Assembly: GCA_013286945.1 (NCBI GenBank)
Contig: JABDET010000012.1
Span: 1 to 33,230, forward strand
Source: Candidatus Melainabacteria bacterium
Lineage (GTDB): Bacteria; Vulcanimicrobiota; JABDET01
Direction of reading: 5' to 3'
DNA length: 33,230 nucleotides
Part shown: positions 1 to 10,228 of the stretch, piece by piece
How positions within the stretch are numbered: position 1 is the first letter of the stretch
Layout: the number at the start of each line of letters is the position of its first letter
Program-made: the position numbers and the translations under genes
Notes under the pieces: generated by a model
What the model was told of the DNA's origin: nothing
Seen by the model: the letters and a program-made list of their open reading frames with translations, nothing else
The model's database searches: none

Positions 1-87
1 TGTTTACGTTCCGTTCACAATGTTCTCTTGTCGTTGCCTTCTTCGATCGTGATAATCTCAATAGAAAACCGAAGGAGGTCTGTTCGC

Positions 88-1539
88 ATGAGTGATTCTG
101 GAATCGGAGCGATCGTGTCGAATCCAATGACGGGTTCCTATTCTGCCTGTTTGTCAGGCAGCTTGCCGACGATGGCCAACTTTGATGCCGCTAAAAATCC
201 CTTGCAACATACGGCTGGCATGGGTAGTTTTTTGGGAGGCTTTGGGTTTGGGATGCCATCCTTGATGAGTTATCTTCCCTTATTGTTCCTGGGCAATATG
301 ATGAGAGGCATGGCCCCCAGAACGGTAGCTCCTCAGGTGGCAAGTTCCTCTACTGTGGGACCCGCCAGCACGTCCAGCCTTATGGTAGGGCCAGCGGGAA
401 TCCAAGCTCCCGCGAGTGCAGCGGCTCGAACGGCGACATCGGTCGCTTCTAAAACAGGCTTAATGTCAGGCATGCTCGGAACGGTACTTGCCGGGGCGGC
501 TGTTGTCTTCGGTGGGATGGCAGCGTTTAACGGAATTACTTCGGGTGATCCATTAACTGCCGCAGGTGGAGGGGCAGCCACAATCTGGGGCGCCTCTCGA
601 TGGATACCCGCTCTTACCACCGGAACCTCGATTGCATCGAAACTTAGTTTGGCGGCTGGCGGAGCAGGCATTGCCGGGGGAACCGCACTGGTTGTCGACG
701 GAATAAACCGAGGGGGCGTGCTTGGCGGAGGCGAGTCGTTAGCCGGGGGCGCCGTGGCAGGCGCAAGTGCGGGCTGGGCATTTCCAGTCCTTGCCGGTGC
801 TGGAGCAACAAGCACAAGTGCCGCTCTTTCTCTCGGCGTGGCCGGAGCAGGAGTTGGGATCGGAGTCTTTGGTATTGTGGACGGGTATAACCGTGGAAGC
901 GCTCTTGGCACCCTGGAATCGACCGCAGGCGGAGCGCTTGCGGGTGCCGCTATCGGAAGCATTGTCCCTGTGGTTGGAACTGCGATTGGCGCTGCAGTTG
1001 GTGGCGCGGTTGGCCTCGTGGCAGGCTTATTCGGTTGGCACAAAAACGCTGCACTGCAAACGAAAGAAGCTGAGCTCTTGCCGAAGTTTGAAGCTCACAA
1101 GGATCAAATCCAGAAACAAGAAAAAATTCTGTCGGGCAAAACCGCGAAAATGCTTGGAATGCCGGAACAGCAAGCAGCACAGTATTTCCATTCCGAAACC
1201 AATGTTGATCTTCCAAAAGATTTCAGAGAGGCATCCATTGAAAAAAGGGTGGCTTATCTCGAACAAATGGTTCCTCATTTAGACGTTCGAGCAAAGGCAG
1301 GAGAACAAAACATCAAACAGATGGAAAGCCAACTCGAATCGATGCGGGCACAAAGCGAAGATTCCAGCGCCTCTCTCGCCCGCTTATTCTCATCCAAGCG
1401 GGCACAAATGAAAGAAACCAACGCCTATCTCGCCCGCGCACTCTCTCCCCAGAGCAACGCATGGCAACTCTATCAACAAGCCCTGGGTGTAACCTCGCCC
1501 GAACTAAGTCCTGCGTATCCAATGCCTATTCGATCTTGA
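88..1539 (+). CDS. Glycine-zipper repeat protein of unknown function
   Basis: I do not recognise this 483-residue protein. The ATG at 88 is chosen because AGGAGG lies 9 nt upstream; a TTG at 28 in the same frame has no such support. No signal peptide is visible. Residues about 60-75 form a hydrophobic patch. Residues about 145-320 are extremely Gly/Ala-rich and hold a repeated unit: VDGINRGGVLGGGES near residue 202 and VDGYNRGSALGTLES near 263, each followed by AGGA-x-AGA, with a weaker copy near 147. The last copy runs into a long GxxxG-type zipper (residues about 276-318) that could insert in a membrane. From about 320 onward the protein is charged, Lys/Glu/Gln-rich and probably helical or coiled coil. 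Glycine-zipper hydrophobic segments occur in pore-forming proteins, secreted bacteriocin-like proteins and phage tape measures; none of these is established here. A parS-like site follows the stop codon. Confidence 0.75.
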   Translation: MSDSGIGAIVSNPMTGSYSACLSGSLPTMANFDAAKNPLQHTAGMGSFLGGFGFGMPSLMSYLPLLFLGNMMRGMAPRTVAPQVASSSTVGPASTSSLMVGPAGIQAPASAAARTATSVASKTGLMSGMLGTVLAGAAVVFGGMAAFNGITSGDPLTAAGGGAATIWGASRWIPALTTGTSIASKLSLAAGGAGIAGGTALVVDGINRGGVLGGGESLAGGAVAGASAGWAFPVLAGAGATSTSAALSLGVAGAGVGIGVFGIVDGYNRGSALGTLESTAGGALAGAAIGSIVPVVGTAIGAAVGGAVGLVAGLFGWHKNAALQTKEAELLPKFEAHKDQIQKQEKILSGKTAKMLGMPEQQAAQYFHSETNVDLPKDFREASIEKRVAYLEQMVPHLDVRAKAGEQNIKQMESQLESMRAQSEDSSASLARLFSSKRAQMKETNAYLARALSPQSNAWQLYQQALGVTSPELSPAYPMPIRS

Positions 1540-1544
1540 ACGTT

Positions 1545-1560
1545 TGTTCCACGTGAAACT
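1545..1560. promoter_or_regulatory. parS: parS-like ParB-binding site
   Basis: The 16-mer TGTTCCACGTGAAACT matches the near-universal bacterial parS consensus TGTTTCACGTGAAACA at 14 of 16 positions. The central CACGTG is intact, and T-to-C at position 5 is, from memory, seen in genuine parS sites. It lies in the 59-bp gap between two genes, as a non-coding binding site would. ParB-CTP clamps load at parS and drive origin segregation. No parA or parB gene is in the window, so the assignment rests on the motif. Confidence 0.6.
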
Positions 1561-1598
1561 TTTCGCTACAAGCCGTTGACAGGAATTGCACCGCTGTC

Positions 1599-2309
1599 GT
1601 GGAAACGAAACATGTGATTGTCCTCCGATATCAATTCCCTGAAAAAGAAGAATTAATTTATCAGATCGGAATTGACAGCACAAAAACCATTCTGAACAGC
1701 CCGAATCTTGACAACATTAACAAAGTCGAACACGACAGTTTAGAAATCAAGATTCGACAGCAACTGCAAAGCATCGCACCGGATGGAAGCTATCAGATTC
1801 GAATGGCGGTAGAACCCGTTCGACTCCTACGAGATGGGCAAGAAGAACAAGGCACCGGAAAATTGCAAACCATTGACGTGAAAATGTCCCCCTTTGGGGA
1901 CATCCTTTGGAGTTCAGTTCCTTCTCCAGCGGCCCAACCTTCTTACCCTTCGCATCCTCTGGAAGTCGGAGCCGAATGGGAAAAAGACCAATCTTTTTTA
2001 AGCCCCCTGAACACGGACCCACTTTCACTTCATTTGCATTATAGCCTAAAAGACGTTGAAGACTTTCAAGAGAGAGATTGCGTGAAGATTGAAATCAGGG
2101 CGGATGAACAATCGTTTTCGCTTGCAAACCAAGTCACGCAAAAAATGTCACTGACGGGATTTAACCTTTTCGATCACAAAAAGGGATGCTTGGTGAAATC
2201 CGAAATCCGTCTCATGATTTTTCTTGAGAGTCCGGATGAAAGAGTTTCCAATGAAATCATCACCCGGGTCTTGCTTCTTAAAAAAGATGGAAAACCGGTA
2301 ACCGCTTAG
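1599..2309 (+). CDS. Hypothetical protein, soluble
   Basis: Unrecognised 236-residue protein with no signal peptide or membrane segment. The only plausible start is GTG at 1599: the frame is closed by TGA at 1554 and there is no in-frame ATG before the middle of the gene. A Shine-Dalgarno sequence is weak (AGGA about 14 nt upstream). The composition is mixed, with alternating polar and hydrophobic residues suggesting a beta-rich fold, and a Pro/Ser-rich stretch near residues 108-120. It could be a relative of bacterial domains of unknown function that bind in the envelope, but I have no motif for that. It follows the glycine-zipper gene by 59 bp on the same strand and may be cotranscribed with it. 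It converges on purN with only 34 bp between the stops and no visible terminator. Confidence 0.65.
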   Translation: METKHVIVLRYQFPEKEELIYQIGIDSTKTILNSPNLDNINKVEHDSLEIKIRQQLQSIAPDGSYQIRMAVEPVRLLRDGQEEQGTGKLQTIDVKMSPFGDILWSSVPSPAAQPSYPSHPLEVGAEWEKDQSFLSPLNTDPLSLHLHYSLKDVEDFQERDCVKIEIRADEQSFSLANQVTQKMSLTGFNLFDHKKGCLVKSEIRLMIFLESPDERVSNEIITRVLLLKKDGKPVTA

Positions 2310-2343
2310 AGCGCCTCACTTGCATTAAAACCAAGGACGTAAG

Positions 2344-2979
2344 TCATCCTCGTTTGAGCTTCACAGCCCACTCGGATACAGCCAAAGGGAGCATCTCGTG
2401 TTCCGCTTCTTTGATCCGAGCATGCAGAGTTTCGGGAGTATCACCAGGCAAAACCGGAATTTCTCGACGCGCGAGCACTGGGCCTCGATCTAGTTCGGGT
2501 GTAACCAAATGAATGGTGGTCCCAGTCCATTTCACCCCATGCCGCAACGCTTGACTCACCACGTTTAGCCCACGAAAAACAGGACTTACCGTGCCATCAG
2601 GAAGCGTCACCTCATCCTTTTCCGGCCTATCCGGGAGTAAAGCAGGATGAAGATTCAAAACTCGATTTGGAAAATGTCTCAAAAAAGCGGGTGTAACAAT
2701 GCGCATGAAGCCTGCAAGCACCACAAGCTCAACTTGACAATTCATGAGCTCCTGGGCTAAAGCTTTGTCGTATTCCTCTCGATTGGGATAGCTTTCTGTT
2801 TGGATCGTTAAAAAAGGAATGTTCGCTTTTTTTGCGCGATCAAGCGCAGGAACCGCCGGCTTATTGGAAAGAACCATTTGGATTGTGGCTGCCAATTTTC
2901 CATCGGCAATCGCGTCAATTAAAGCTTGCAGATTGGTGCCGCTGCCTGAAACCAAAACCCCTAAACGAATGGGCTCCAT
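2344..2979 (-). CDS. purN: Phosphoribosylglycinamide formyltransferase
   Basis: PurN transfers the formyl group of 10-formyltetrahydrofolate to GAR, the third step of purine synthesis. The 211 residues open with the Rossmann-like VLVSGSGTNLQALIDA and carry the catalytic segment LNLHPALLPD (Asn109, His111) and an Asp in PELDRGPV (Asp164). Between these sits about 20 extra residues (roughly 117-137, including TLPDGTVSPVFRG) compared with the E. coli enzyme. The gene is last in purD-purF-purN. Its ATG is only 3 nt from the end of an inserted palindromic element at 2983-3185, so any native upstream signals are displaced. The element supplies AGGG 6 nt before the ATG, which may now serve as a ribosome binding site. 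Confidence 0.95.
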   Translation of the reverse strand: MEPIRLGVLVSGSGTNLQALIDAIADGKLAATIQMVLSNKPAVPALDRAKKANIPFLTIQTESYPNREEYDKALAQELMNCQVELVVLAGFMRIVTPAFLRHFPNRVLNLHPALLPDRPEKDEVTLPDGTVSPVFRGLNVVSQALRHGVKWTGTTIHLVTPELDRGPVLARREIPVLPGDTPETLHARIKEAEHEMLPLAVSEWAVKLKRG

Positions 2980-2980
2980 C

Positions 2981-3187
2981 TAGTGCCCTGTCACGCAAGT
3001 TTCTATACAATCGTTTATACTTTCGCTCATGGTACCCTTCCGTCCGTGGTACTCCCATTTCCAACGTCGACCGGTCGCATACGCGATATATACCGGTTCC
3101 CGCCGTTAGAAATGGGCCCTCCACGGACGGAAATCCATTCGCGAAAGGTCAAAACGTATGTATAGGTCCGGAAGGGACAGGGCACTA
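2981..3187. mobile_element. MITE-like imperfect palindrome with TA target duplication
   Basis: The element proper spans 2983-3185 (203 bp). It begins GTGCCCTGTC and ends with the exact complement GACAGGGCAC, and is flanked by TA at 2981-2982 and 3186-3187. The two halves are complementary over most of their length. Shared blocks, in order from each end inward, are CTATAC, CGTTT, TTTCGC, ATGG, TTCCGTCCGTGG, CCCATTTC and AACG. The centre contains ACCGGT on both sides. It codes for nothing convincing. TA duplication plus terminal inverted repeats is the pattern of IS630/Tc1-mariner-type insertion, so a non-autonomous derivative is likely; a REP-type element mobilised by a Y1 transposase is an alternative. 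Its transcript within the pur operon should fold into a long hairpin. Confidence 0.75.
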
Positions 3188-4597
3188 GCAAGACTTGGTG
3201 GAGCCCTTTTCCGAAGGAATCGGATATTTGCCCGTGAGGCACGCGGTGCAGAATTTCCCTTCTCCGGTGGTGGCATGAGAATTGAGTGAGGCTCCAACCA
3301 ACCCTTCCAAGCCGAGATAATGGAGGGAACTCGCCCCCAAGTACTGGCAAATTTCTTCCACGGTCTTGTTGTTGGCAATCAACTCCTCGTAGGTTGCCAT
3401 GTCGATCCCGAGATTGCATGGATGGCGTATGGGGGGAGAGGTGATTCGCAAATGGACTTCTTTCGCCCCTGCTTCTTTCAATAAACCAACAATGGCCTTG
3501 GTGGTATGGCCACGCACAATCGAGTCGTCTACCACCACCACTTTCTTCCCCTCGAGATTCTCGCGAAGGGGATGAAATTTGAGGCGAACTCCCATGCGGC
3601 GAAGTCTTTCCTCCGGTTGAATGAAGGTACGAGCAATGTACCGATTCTTGATGAGCCCCTCGAAGAAGGGAAGCTTTGATTCAAACGAATATCCGATGGC
3701 AGCAGGAATCGAAGAATCAGGAATGGCCATCACCCCATCGGCTTCGACCGGGGCTTCCTTCGCAAGACTTCTCCCCATTCTAAACCGCGCCTCATAAACC
3801 GACTCGCCATTGGCCAAGCTATCCGGTCTCAAGAAGTAAATGTATTCGAAAATGCATGACGCCGTTTTCTTGGACTCGAAGAGTCTTACACTTTGAATTC
3901 CGTTCTCGTCAGCAATGACAGCTTCGCCTGGTTCCACATGACGAACAAATTCAGCCCCCACCGTATGAAGCGCACACGACTCAGAGCTGATCACCCATCC
4001 TTGTCTTCCATTTTTTGAAAGCTTGCCGATACAAAGCGGGCGAATCCCCAAGGGATCTCGCATGCCGATCAGCTTGTCCTTGGTGCAAAAAACCACAGAA
4101 TAAGCACCGGAGAGGGGGGTAACCGTGTTCCGGAGCTTCTCTTCCAGTGTTTCTCCGCGAGCCACCGCAAAGCACTTGGCAATCACTTCACTGTCACTCG
4201 AGGTCTGAAACGAAAGGCCTTCTGTCTCGAGTTGCTTTCGTAACGATTCATAATTAATGAGGTTTCCATTATGAGCTAACGCGATCGGACCAAGGTGCGT
4301 CTTCACGATCAACGGTTGTGCGTTTTCAAGATTGCTTCTTCCTGTGGTTGAATAGCGGTTGTGTCCCACAGCGATGAAACCATGCAAGCGTTCAAGAATG
4401 GATTCATTGAAAACTTGCGAAACCAAACCCATGTCCTTGTAAACTTCGATGGCTTCTCCATCGGAGACTGCGATTCCGGAAGACTCCTGCCCGCGATGCT
4501 GCAAAGCAAACAAGGCAAAATACGTGAGGTTAGCTACATGTTCACTCGGGTTCCGACTGTAAACACCAAAAACAGCACACCCATCCCGCATGCTCAT
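3185..4597 (-). CDS. purF: Amidophosphoribosyltransferase (glutamine PRPP amidotransferase)
   Basis: PurF makes phosphoribosylamine from PRPP and glutamine, the first committed purine step. The 470 residues combine an N-terminal Ntn glutaminase (Cys7 in MSMRDGCAVFGVY would be the exposed nucleophile after propeptide removal; ALQHRGQESSGI follows) with a C-terminal phosphoribosyltransferase (VVVVDDSIVRGHT). Four cysteines placed as in the Bacillus-type 4Fe-4S enzyme are present: SCIFEYIY, RHPCNLGI and FCTACLTGKYP. The start at 4597 gives an ATGA overlap with the purD stop; a longer frame to 4663 lies wholly inside purD and adds a non-family extension. The TAG stop uses the TA duplicated by the element at 2983-3185 plus the element's first base. 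Confidence 0.95.
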   Translation of the reverse strand: MSMRDGCAVFGVYSRNPSEHVANLTYFALFALQHRGQESSGIAVSDGEAIEVYKDMGLVSQVFNESILERLHGFIAVGHNRYSTTGRSNLENAQPLIVKTHLGPIALAHNGNLINYESLRKQLETEGLSFQTSSDSEVIAKCFAVARGETLEEKLRNTVTPLSGAYSVVFCTKDKLIGMRDPLGIRPLCIGKLSKNGRQGWVISSESCALHTVGAEFVRHVEPGEAVIADENGIQSVRLFESKKTASCIFEYIYFLRPDSLANGESVYEARFRMGRSLAKEAPVEADGVMAIPDSSIPAAIGYSFESKLPFFEGLIKNRYIARTFIQPEERLRRMGVRLKFHPLRENLEGKKVVVVDDSIVRGHTTKAIVGLLKEAGAKEVHLRITSPPIRHPCNLGIDMATYEELIANNKTVEEICQYLGASSLHYLGLEGLVGASLNSHATTGEGKFCTACLTGKYPIPSEKGSTKSC

Positions 4598-5874
4598 TCG
4601 TTTCGGGCCTTCATCGGAACCAGTTTTGCTCCAATGTCTTTCCGGTAAAAATAGTGATCCCACGAAGAACTTTCGATGGCCTGATAAACTTTCTTTCGGG
4701 CATCTTCAAGAGAATTGCCACTGGCCACAACCGTAAGGGTTCTCCCCCCTTCATTCAAGTGTTTCCCATCTCCTAAGAATGTATTGGCGTGGAAGCGCAA
4801 GATTTCGAGAGGCCATTTCTCCAAATCAGGCAGAGGGAATCCTTTTTCGTAAGTCCCAGGATAACCGTTGGCAGCTACCACAACAGCCACAAAGGCTTCT
4901 AGCCTGAGTTCAACCTTTTTTTCCGTTAGATTTCCTTTGGCGGCGTGAAGTAGAAGGGGTAAGAGATCTTCTTGCATTCGTGGCAAAAGGACTTGAGTTT
5001 CGGGATCTCCAAATCGCACATTAAACTCCAACACTTTGGGACCCTCATAGGTAAGCATTATGCCTGCGTACAAGACACCCCGGTAATCAATCTTTTCCGA
5101 AACCAAGCCTTTTAAGGTGGGGGTTAAGATTTTTTCCTTGATCTCTTCACGTCTTTTTTCATCCAACAATGAAGAAAAACTAATCGATCCCATTCCACCC
5201 GTGTTTGGTCCTTCATCTCCATCATGGGCTCTTTTGTAATCGCGTGCTTCACCGAGATAACAAAACCGTTGTCCGTCCAGCAAAGCAAAAACTGAAATTT
5301 CTTCCCCGGGTAAAAACTCTTCAATTAAAATTTTCTCGCCCGCCTGGCCAAGCTTTTTTTCCACCATGAATTTTTGAACAGCCTGTTCCCCCTCTTCCCG
5401 CTTTTTACAAACCACAACCCCTTTCCCTTGGGCAAGTCCGTCCGCCTTTACAACAAAAGGAGGCTCCAGATGTTGGATATAGTTTTTTGCTTCTTTGGGC
5501 GAAACAAACGACTGAGCGTAAGCGGTGGGAATTTTATATTTTCGTAAGAAATCTTTAGACCAAACTTTGCTTGCTTCCAAAAGAGCGCCCTGGCGCGAAG
5601 GGCCAAAGAGGAGCAACCCTTTCTCACCAAACACATTTTGGATTCCGTCAAGGAGGGGATCTTCCGGGCCAACGATGGTGAGATCAATTTGATGTGCCAA
5701 AGCCCAATCGGCCATCTGAGCAATGTCCTTGAGATCGAGCTTCACATTTTCTCCAAGAAGCGCGGTGCCGCTATTCCCAGGAGCAAAGTAAAGTTTTGTC
5801 AGATGGCGAGATTGTTTGATTTTCCAACCGAGGGCGTGCTCTCGTGCCCCTTGACCAATGATGAGAACGTTCAT
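4594..5874 (-). CDS. purD: Phosphoribosylamine-glycine ligase (GAR synthetase)
   Basis: PurD joins phosphoribosylamine and glycine using ATP, the second purine step, so it consumes the unstable product of its neighbour PurF. The 426 residues are normal for the family. The N-terminal motif reads MNVLIIGQGAREHALGWK, with Ala where most members have the second Gly of GGREHA. The ATP-grasp core follows (FVVKADGLAQGKGVVV near residue 140, GPNTGGMGSIS, then EFNVRFGDPETQ). The stop overlaps the purF ATG by 4 nt, so the two are translationally coupled. It is the first gene of the operon and is divergent from thiC across 208 bp. The ribosome binding site is weak (TAGG about 9 nt before ATG). Confidence 0.95.
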   Translation of the reverse strand: MNVLIIGQGAREHALGWKIKQSRHLTKLYFAPGNSGTALLGENVKLDLKDIAQMADWALAHQIDLTIVGPEDPLLDGIQNVFGEKGLLLFGPSRQGALLEASKVWSKDFLRKYKIPTAYAQSFVSPKEAKNYIQHLEPPFVVKADGLAQGKGVVVCKKREEGEQAVQKFMVEKKLGQAGEKILIEEFLPGEEISVFALLDGQRFCYLGEARDYKRAHDGDEGPNTGGMGSISFSSLLDEKRREEIKEKILTPTLKGLVSEKIDYRGVLYAGIMLTYEGPKVLEFNVRFGDPETQVLLPRMQEDLLPLLLHAAKGNLTEKKVELRLEAFVAVVVAANGYPGTYEKGFPLPDLEKWPLEILRFHANTFLGDGKHLNEGGRTLTVVASGNSLEDARKKVYQAIESSSWDHYFYRKDIGAKLVPMKARNE

Positions 5875-5949
5875 GGGATCGCCTAGGGATGAACTTCACC
5901 AAAGGGAGGGAGCAACCCCTGCTTCTCTTCGAAAAAAACTTCCATGTAG

Positions 5950-5955
5950 ATTATA
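5950..5955 (-). promoter_or_regulatory. Candidate -10 element for the purD operon
   Basis: On the minus strand the sequence reads TATAAT exactly, about 75 bp before the purD start codon in the purD-thiC divergent gap. The matching -35 is poor (TGAAAC or GAAACC at 18-19 bp), so this is a tentative call from a single good hexamer. Confidence 0.3.
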
Positions 5956-6037
5956 GACGCCATAAACCAGGGAGGTTTCACTTCTTGTGGAAGATACAGG
6001 CAAGAATTTAAGGCTTATTTGCCCCAGACCACGTTAA

Positions 6038-7957
<1,920 letters not shown>

Positions 7958-7974
7958 ATTTGCCAAACCTAGCT

Positions 7975-8033
7975 ATTTTCAATTTACGATTGTCGATTTT
8001 CGATTTAATCCTGTAAATTGAAAATCGTAAATT
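7975..8033. repeat. AT-rich intergenic palindrome, copy 1
   Basis: ATTTTCAATTTAC (7975-7987) and its exact complement GTAAATTGAAAAT (8013-8025) enclose 25 nt. An overlapping alternative pairing uses AATTTACGAT (7981-7990) with ATCGTAAATT (8024-8033), so two hairpins compete. It fills the thiC-thiO gap and ends just before the thiO ribosome binding site. Related blocks recur after mrp and after the globin gene. Confidence 0.7.
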
Positions 8034-8052
8034 AAAGACAAGGTGATTATCA

Positions 8053-9198
8053 GTGAAGCGGAATGACCATTTCCTTATTGTTGGCGCAGGAGTCATCGGC
8101 CTCTCCGTTGGGTGGCAGCTCCTTCGTCATGGCAAGGATGTGACGATACTCGAAAAACAGTTTGCTGGCGAAGGAGCAAGCTCGGTGGCGGCTGGAATGC
8201 TTGCCCCTCAAACTGAGGTTGGTTATGAAGAACTTGAACTTCTTTCTTTTGGTCTTGAAAGCCTGAAGCTCTATCCTCGTTTTCTCGAGGAGCTTGAACA
8301 AGATTCGGGGGAAAGAGTCTTGCTTCGAAAAGAAGGGACCCTCACCGTGGCTTTAGATCGCGACGATTTGGAAGCCTTGAAAGTCTTTTACGATTTTCGA
8401 AAAAATCTTAAACTCTCTATTCAATGGCTCACAGGGGAAGAAGCAAGAGACAAAGAGCCTTTGCTTTCTCCAAAGGTGATTGGTGCGGTCTTTATCCCAG
8501 ACGACCTTCAAATTAATCCGCGCGAACTTCTTGCAGCCCTGAAGAAAAGCTTTATAGCCAAAGGGGGAACGCTCCGAGAGGAAACGGCCGTCTCGGAAAT
8601 CTTGGTTGTCAATGAAGGCGTGAAAGGGGTGTGCACCGAGAACGAGATCATCTCCGCAGAAAACGTCGTGCTAGCCGCCGGTTGCTGGTCTTCTCAAATG
8701 ATCGGAATCCCCGAAGAATTTCGTCCACCGGTTCGTCCGGTGAAGGGGCAAATCATCCGACTGCAGACAACCCCCTCGTGTCAACTCACGTATGTGGTGC
8801 GCGCACCGGAAGCCTACTTGGTTCCAAAAAGTGGAAATCGACTTGTGGTTGGCGCCACAAGCGAAGAAATGGGATACGATCTTTCCCGAACCGCGGGTCC
8901 AATCATGGAGCTTTTGGAAGGAGCCTATGAAGCCGTCCCTTCTGTCTACGATTGCACGATTGAAACGATCGATGTTGGGTTACGTCCTGGAAGTCGCGAC
9001 AACCTTCCCCTCTTAGGCGAAACCCCGATTCGCGGGCTTCATTATTCCACAGGCCATTCGCGCCATGGCATTCTTCTCACACCCGTCACCGCTTACGCGA
9101 TGCTCGAGCTTCTCTTGCAAGGCGATTCGAAATTGCTCTCCCCATTCAAACCTTCCCGCTTTTTTGCGCAGGCCACGGCTGCACTTGCACCGAAGTAA
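8053..9198 (+). CDS. thiO: Glycine oxidase ThiO
   Basis: This FAD-dependent D-amino-acid-oxidase-family enzyme (381 residues) oxidises glycine with O2 to the imine used by ThiG to build the thiazole of thiamine. The dinucleotide-binding motif is LIVGAGVIGLSVGWQLLRHG near the N-terminus, with the ribose-binding acid in ILEK. GLRPGSRDNLPLLGETP and STGHSRHGILLTP near the C-terminus are the family's FAD/substrate motifs. The start is GTG at 8053, with AAGGTG 8 nt upstream. Its use in place of the SAM-radical ThiH implies that oxygen is available. Position between thiC and thiS supports the thiamine role. Confidence 0.93.
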   Translation: MKRNDHFLIVGAGVIGLSVGWQLLRHGKDVTILEKQFAGEGASSVAAGMLAPQTEVGYEELELLSFGLESLKLYPRFLEELEQDSGERVLLRKEGTLTVALDRDDLEALKVFYDFRKNLKLSIQWLTGEEARDKEPLLSPKVIGAVFIPDDLQINPRELLAALKKSFIAKGGTLREETAVSEILVVNEGVKGVCTENEIISAENVVLAAGCWSSQMIGIPEEFRPPVRPVKGQIIRLQTTPSCQLTYVVRAPEAYLVPKSGNRLVVGATSEEMGYDLSRTAGPIMELLEGAYEAVPSVYDCTIETIDVGLRPGSRDNLPLLGETPIRGLHYSTGHSRHGILLTPVTAYAMLELLLQGDSKLLSPFKPSRFFAQATAALAPK

Positions 9199-9213
9199 CC
9201 TAGGCTGAAAACC

Positions 9214-9444
9214 ATGTCCAGTACACTTCGAAAGAAACTCACTTTTTGGGTCAACGGCAAAGAGATCGTCTCCGAGGAAGGCAAAACGCTTCTCTGTCTC
9301 CTTCAAGATTTTTCAATTGGTCATGAAACTCAGGGTGTTGCCGTAGCCATGAATGACGAAGTGATTCCAAGAGAAAGTTGGGAGAAGCTGATGATTACAG
9401 AGCAAGCGCGAATCGAAATCGTTCACGCGGTTCAAGGAGGATAA
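9214..9444 (+). CDS. thiS: Sulfur carrier protein ThiS
   Basis: A 76-residue ubiquitin-like beta-grasp protein ending in the required Gly-Gly (AVQGG). The C-terminal glycine is adenylated and then turned to thiocarboxylate, which donates sulfur to ThiG. The N-terminus [20 protein letters not shown] and the [15 protein letters not shown] segment fit the family. It begins 15 bp after thiO and stops 1 bp before thiG. No thiF-type adenylating enzyme is in the window, so ThiF or MoeB must be encoded elsewhere. Confidence 0.93.
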   Translation: MSSTLRKKLTFWVNGKEIVSEEGKTLLCLLQDFSIGHETQGVAVAMNDEVIPRESWEKLMITEQARIEIVHAVQGG

Positions 9445-9445
9445 G

Positions 9446-10219
9446 ATGAGTCATCTCGTGATTGCAGGAAAAGAGTTTTCTTCGCGATTGATCCTTGGCA
9501 CCTCCCGATACCCAAGTCCGAAGATCATGCTGGAAGCCCTGAAAGAAAGCGAAACGGAAATGGTAACCGTGGCGATTCGGCGCGTCAGTCTCAACGATTC
9601 ATCACACGAAGGTCATTTGAAGCTTTTGATCGATCAAGGATTGAAAATTCTCCCCAACACGGCTGGATGTTACACCGCTAAAGAAGCCATTCTCACTGCT
9701 TATCTGGCTCGAGAAGCCCTTTCGACCAACTGGATAAAACTTGAGGTCATCGGGGATGACGAAACGTTGTTTCCCGATATCCCTGAGCTCCTAAAAGCAG
9801 CAGAAAAACTGATCTCCGATGGATTTGTGGTCCTCCCGTATTGCAACGATGACCCGGTCACGTGCAAAAAACTCGCAGACATGGGATGTGCCGCCGTGAT
9901 GCCCCTTGGCGCTCCCATCGGATCCGGCATGGGAATCCGTAACCCGTACAACATCCAAATCATCCGTGAAATGATTCGGATTCCCGTCATCATCGATGCA
10001 GGGGTTGGAACCGCGTCGGATGTGGCCATTGCCATGGAGCTTGGATGTGATGGAGTGCTGCTGAATACCGCCATTGCGGGGGCAAAGCATCCGGTCGTAA
10101 TGGCGAAAGCCATTCGATTGGCAGCTCAATCGGGAAGACTTGCCTACGAAGCAGGACGAATCCCCCGAAAACTCTTTGCGAATGCTTCTTCCCCGATTGA
10201 AGGGCTTGTAGGAAGCTAA
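9446..10219 (+). CDS. thiG: Thiazole synthase
   Basis: ThiG condenses 1-deoxy-D-xylulose 5-phosphate, dehydroglycine and ThiS-thiocarboxylate into the thiazole phosphate. The 257 residues are the usual length for this TIM barrel. The Schiff-base lysine lies in [10 protein letters not shown], and [25 protein letters not shown] and [12 protein letters not shown] are family signatures. A GGAGG ribosome binding site is embedded in the last codons of thiS. A 9-bp gap separates it from the next gene. Confidence 0.96.
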   Translation: MSHLVIAGKEFSSRLILGTSRYPSPKIMLEALKESETEMVTVAIRRVSLNDSSHEGHLKLLIDQGLKILPNTAGCYTAKEAILTAYLAREALSTNWIKLEVIGDDETLFPDIPELLKAAEKLISDGFVVLPYCNDDPVTCKKLADMGCAAVMPLGAPIGSGMGIRNPYNIQIIREMIRIPVIIDAGVGTASDVAIAMELGCDGVLLNTAIAGAKHPVVMAKAIRLAAQSGRLAYEAGRIPRKLFANASSPIEGLVGS

Positions 10220-10228
10220 GCTAGTTCG

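Noticed and set aside
333-1043. Long Pro/Ala-rich open frame on the minus strand
   Set aside because: It is the complement of the Gly/Ala-rich repeats of the gene at 88-1539, lacks a ribosome binding site and looks like no known protein.
3001-3419. Protein-coding gene across the purF-purN junction
   Set aside because: Frames here cross the MITE-like element and purF antisense; none has a plausible start or recognisable product.
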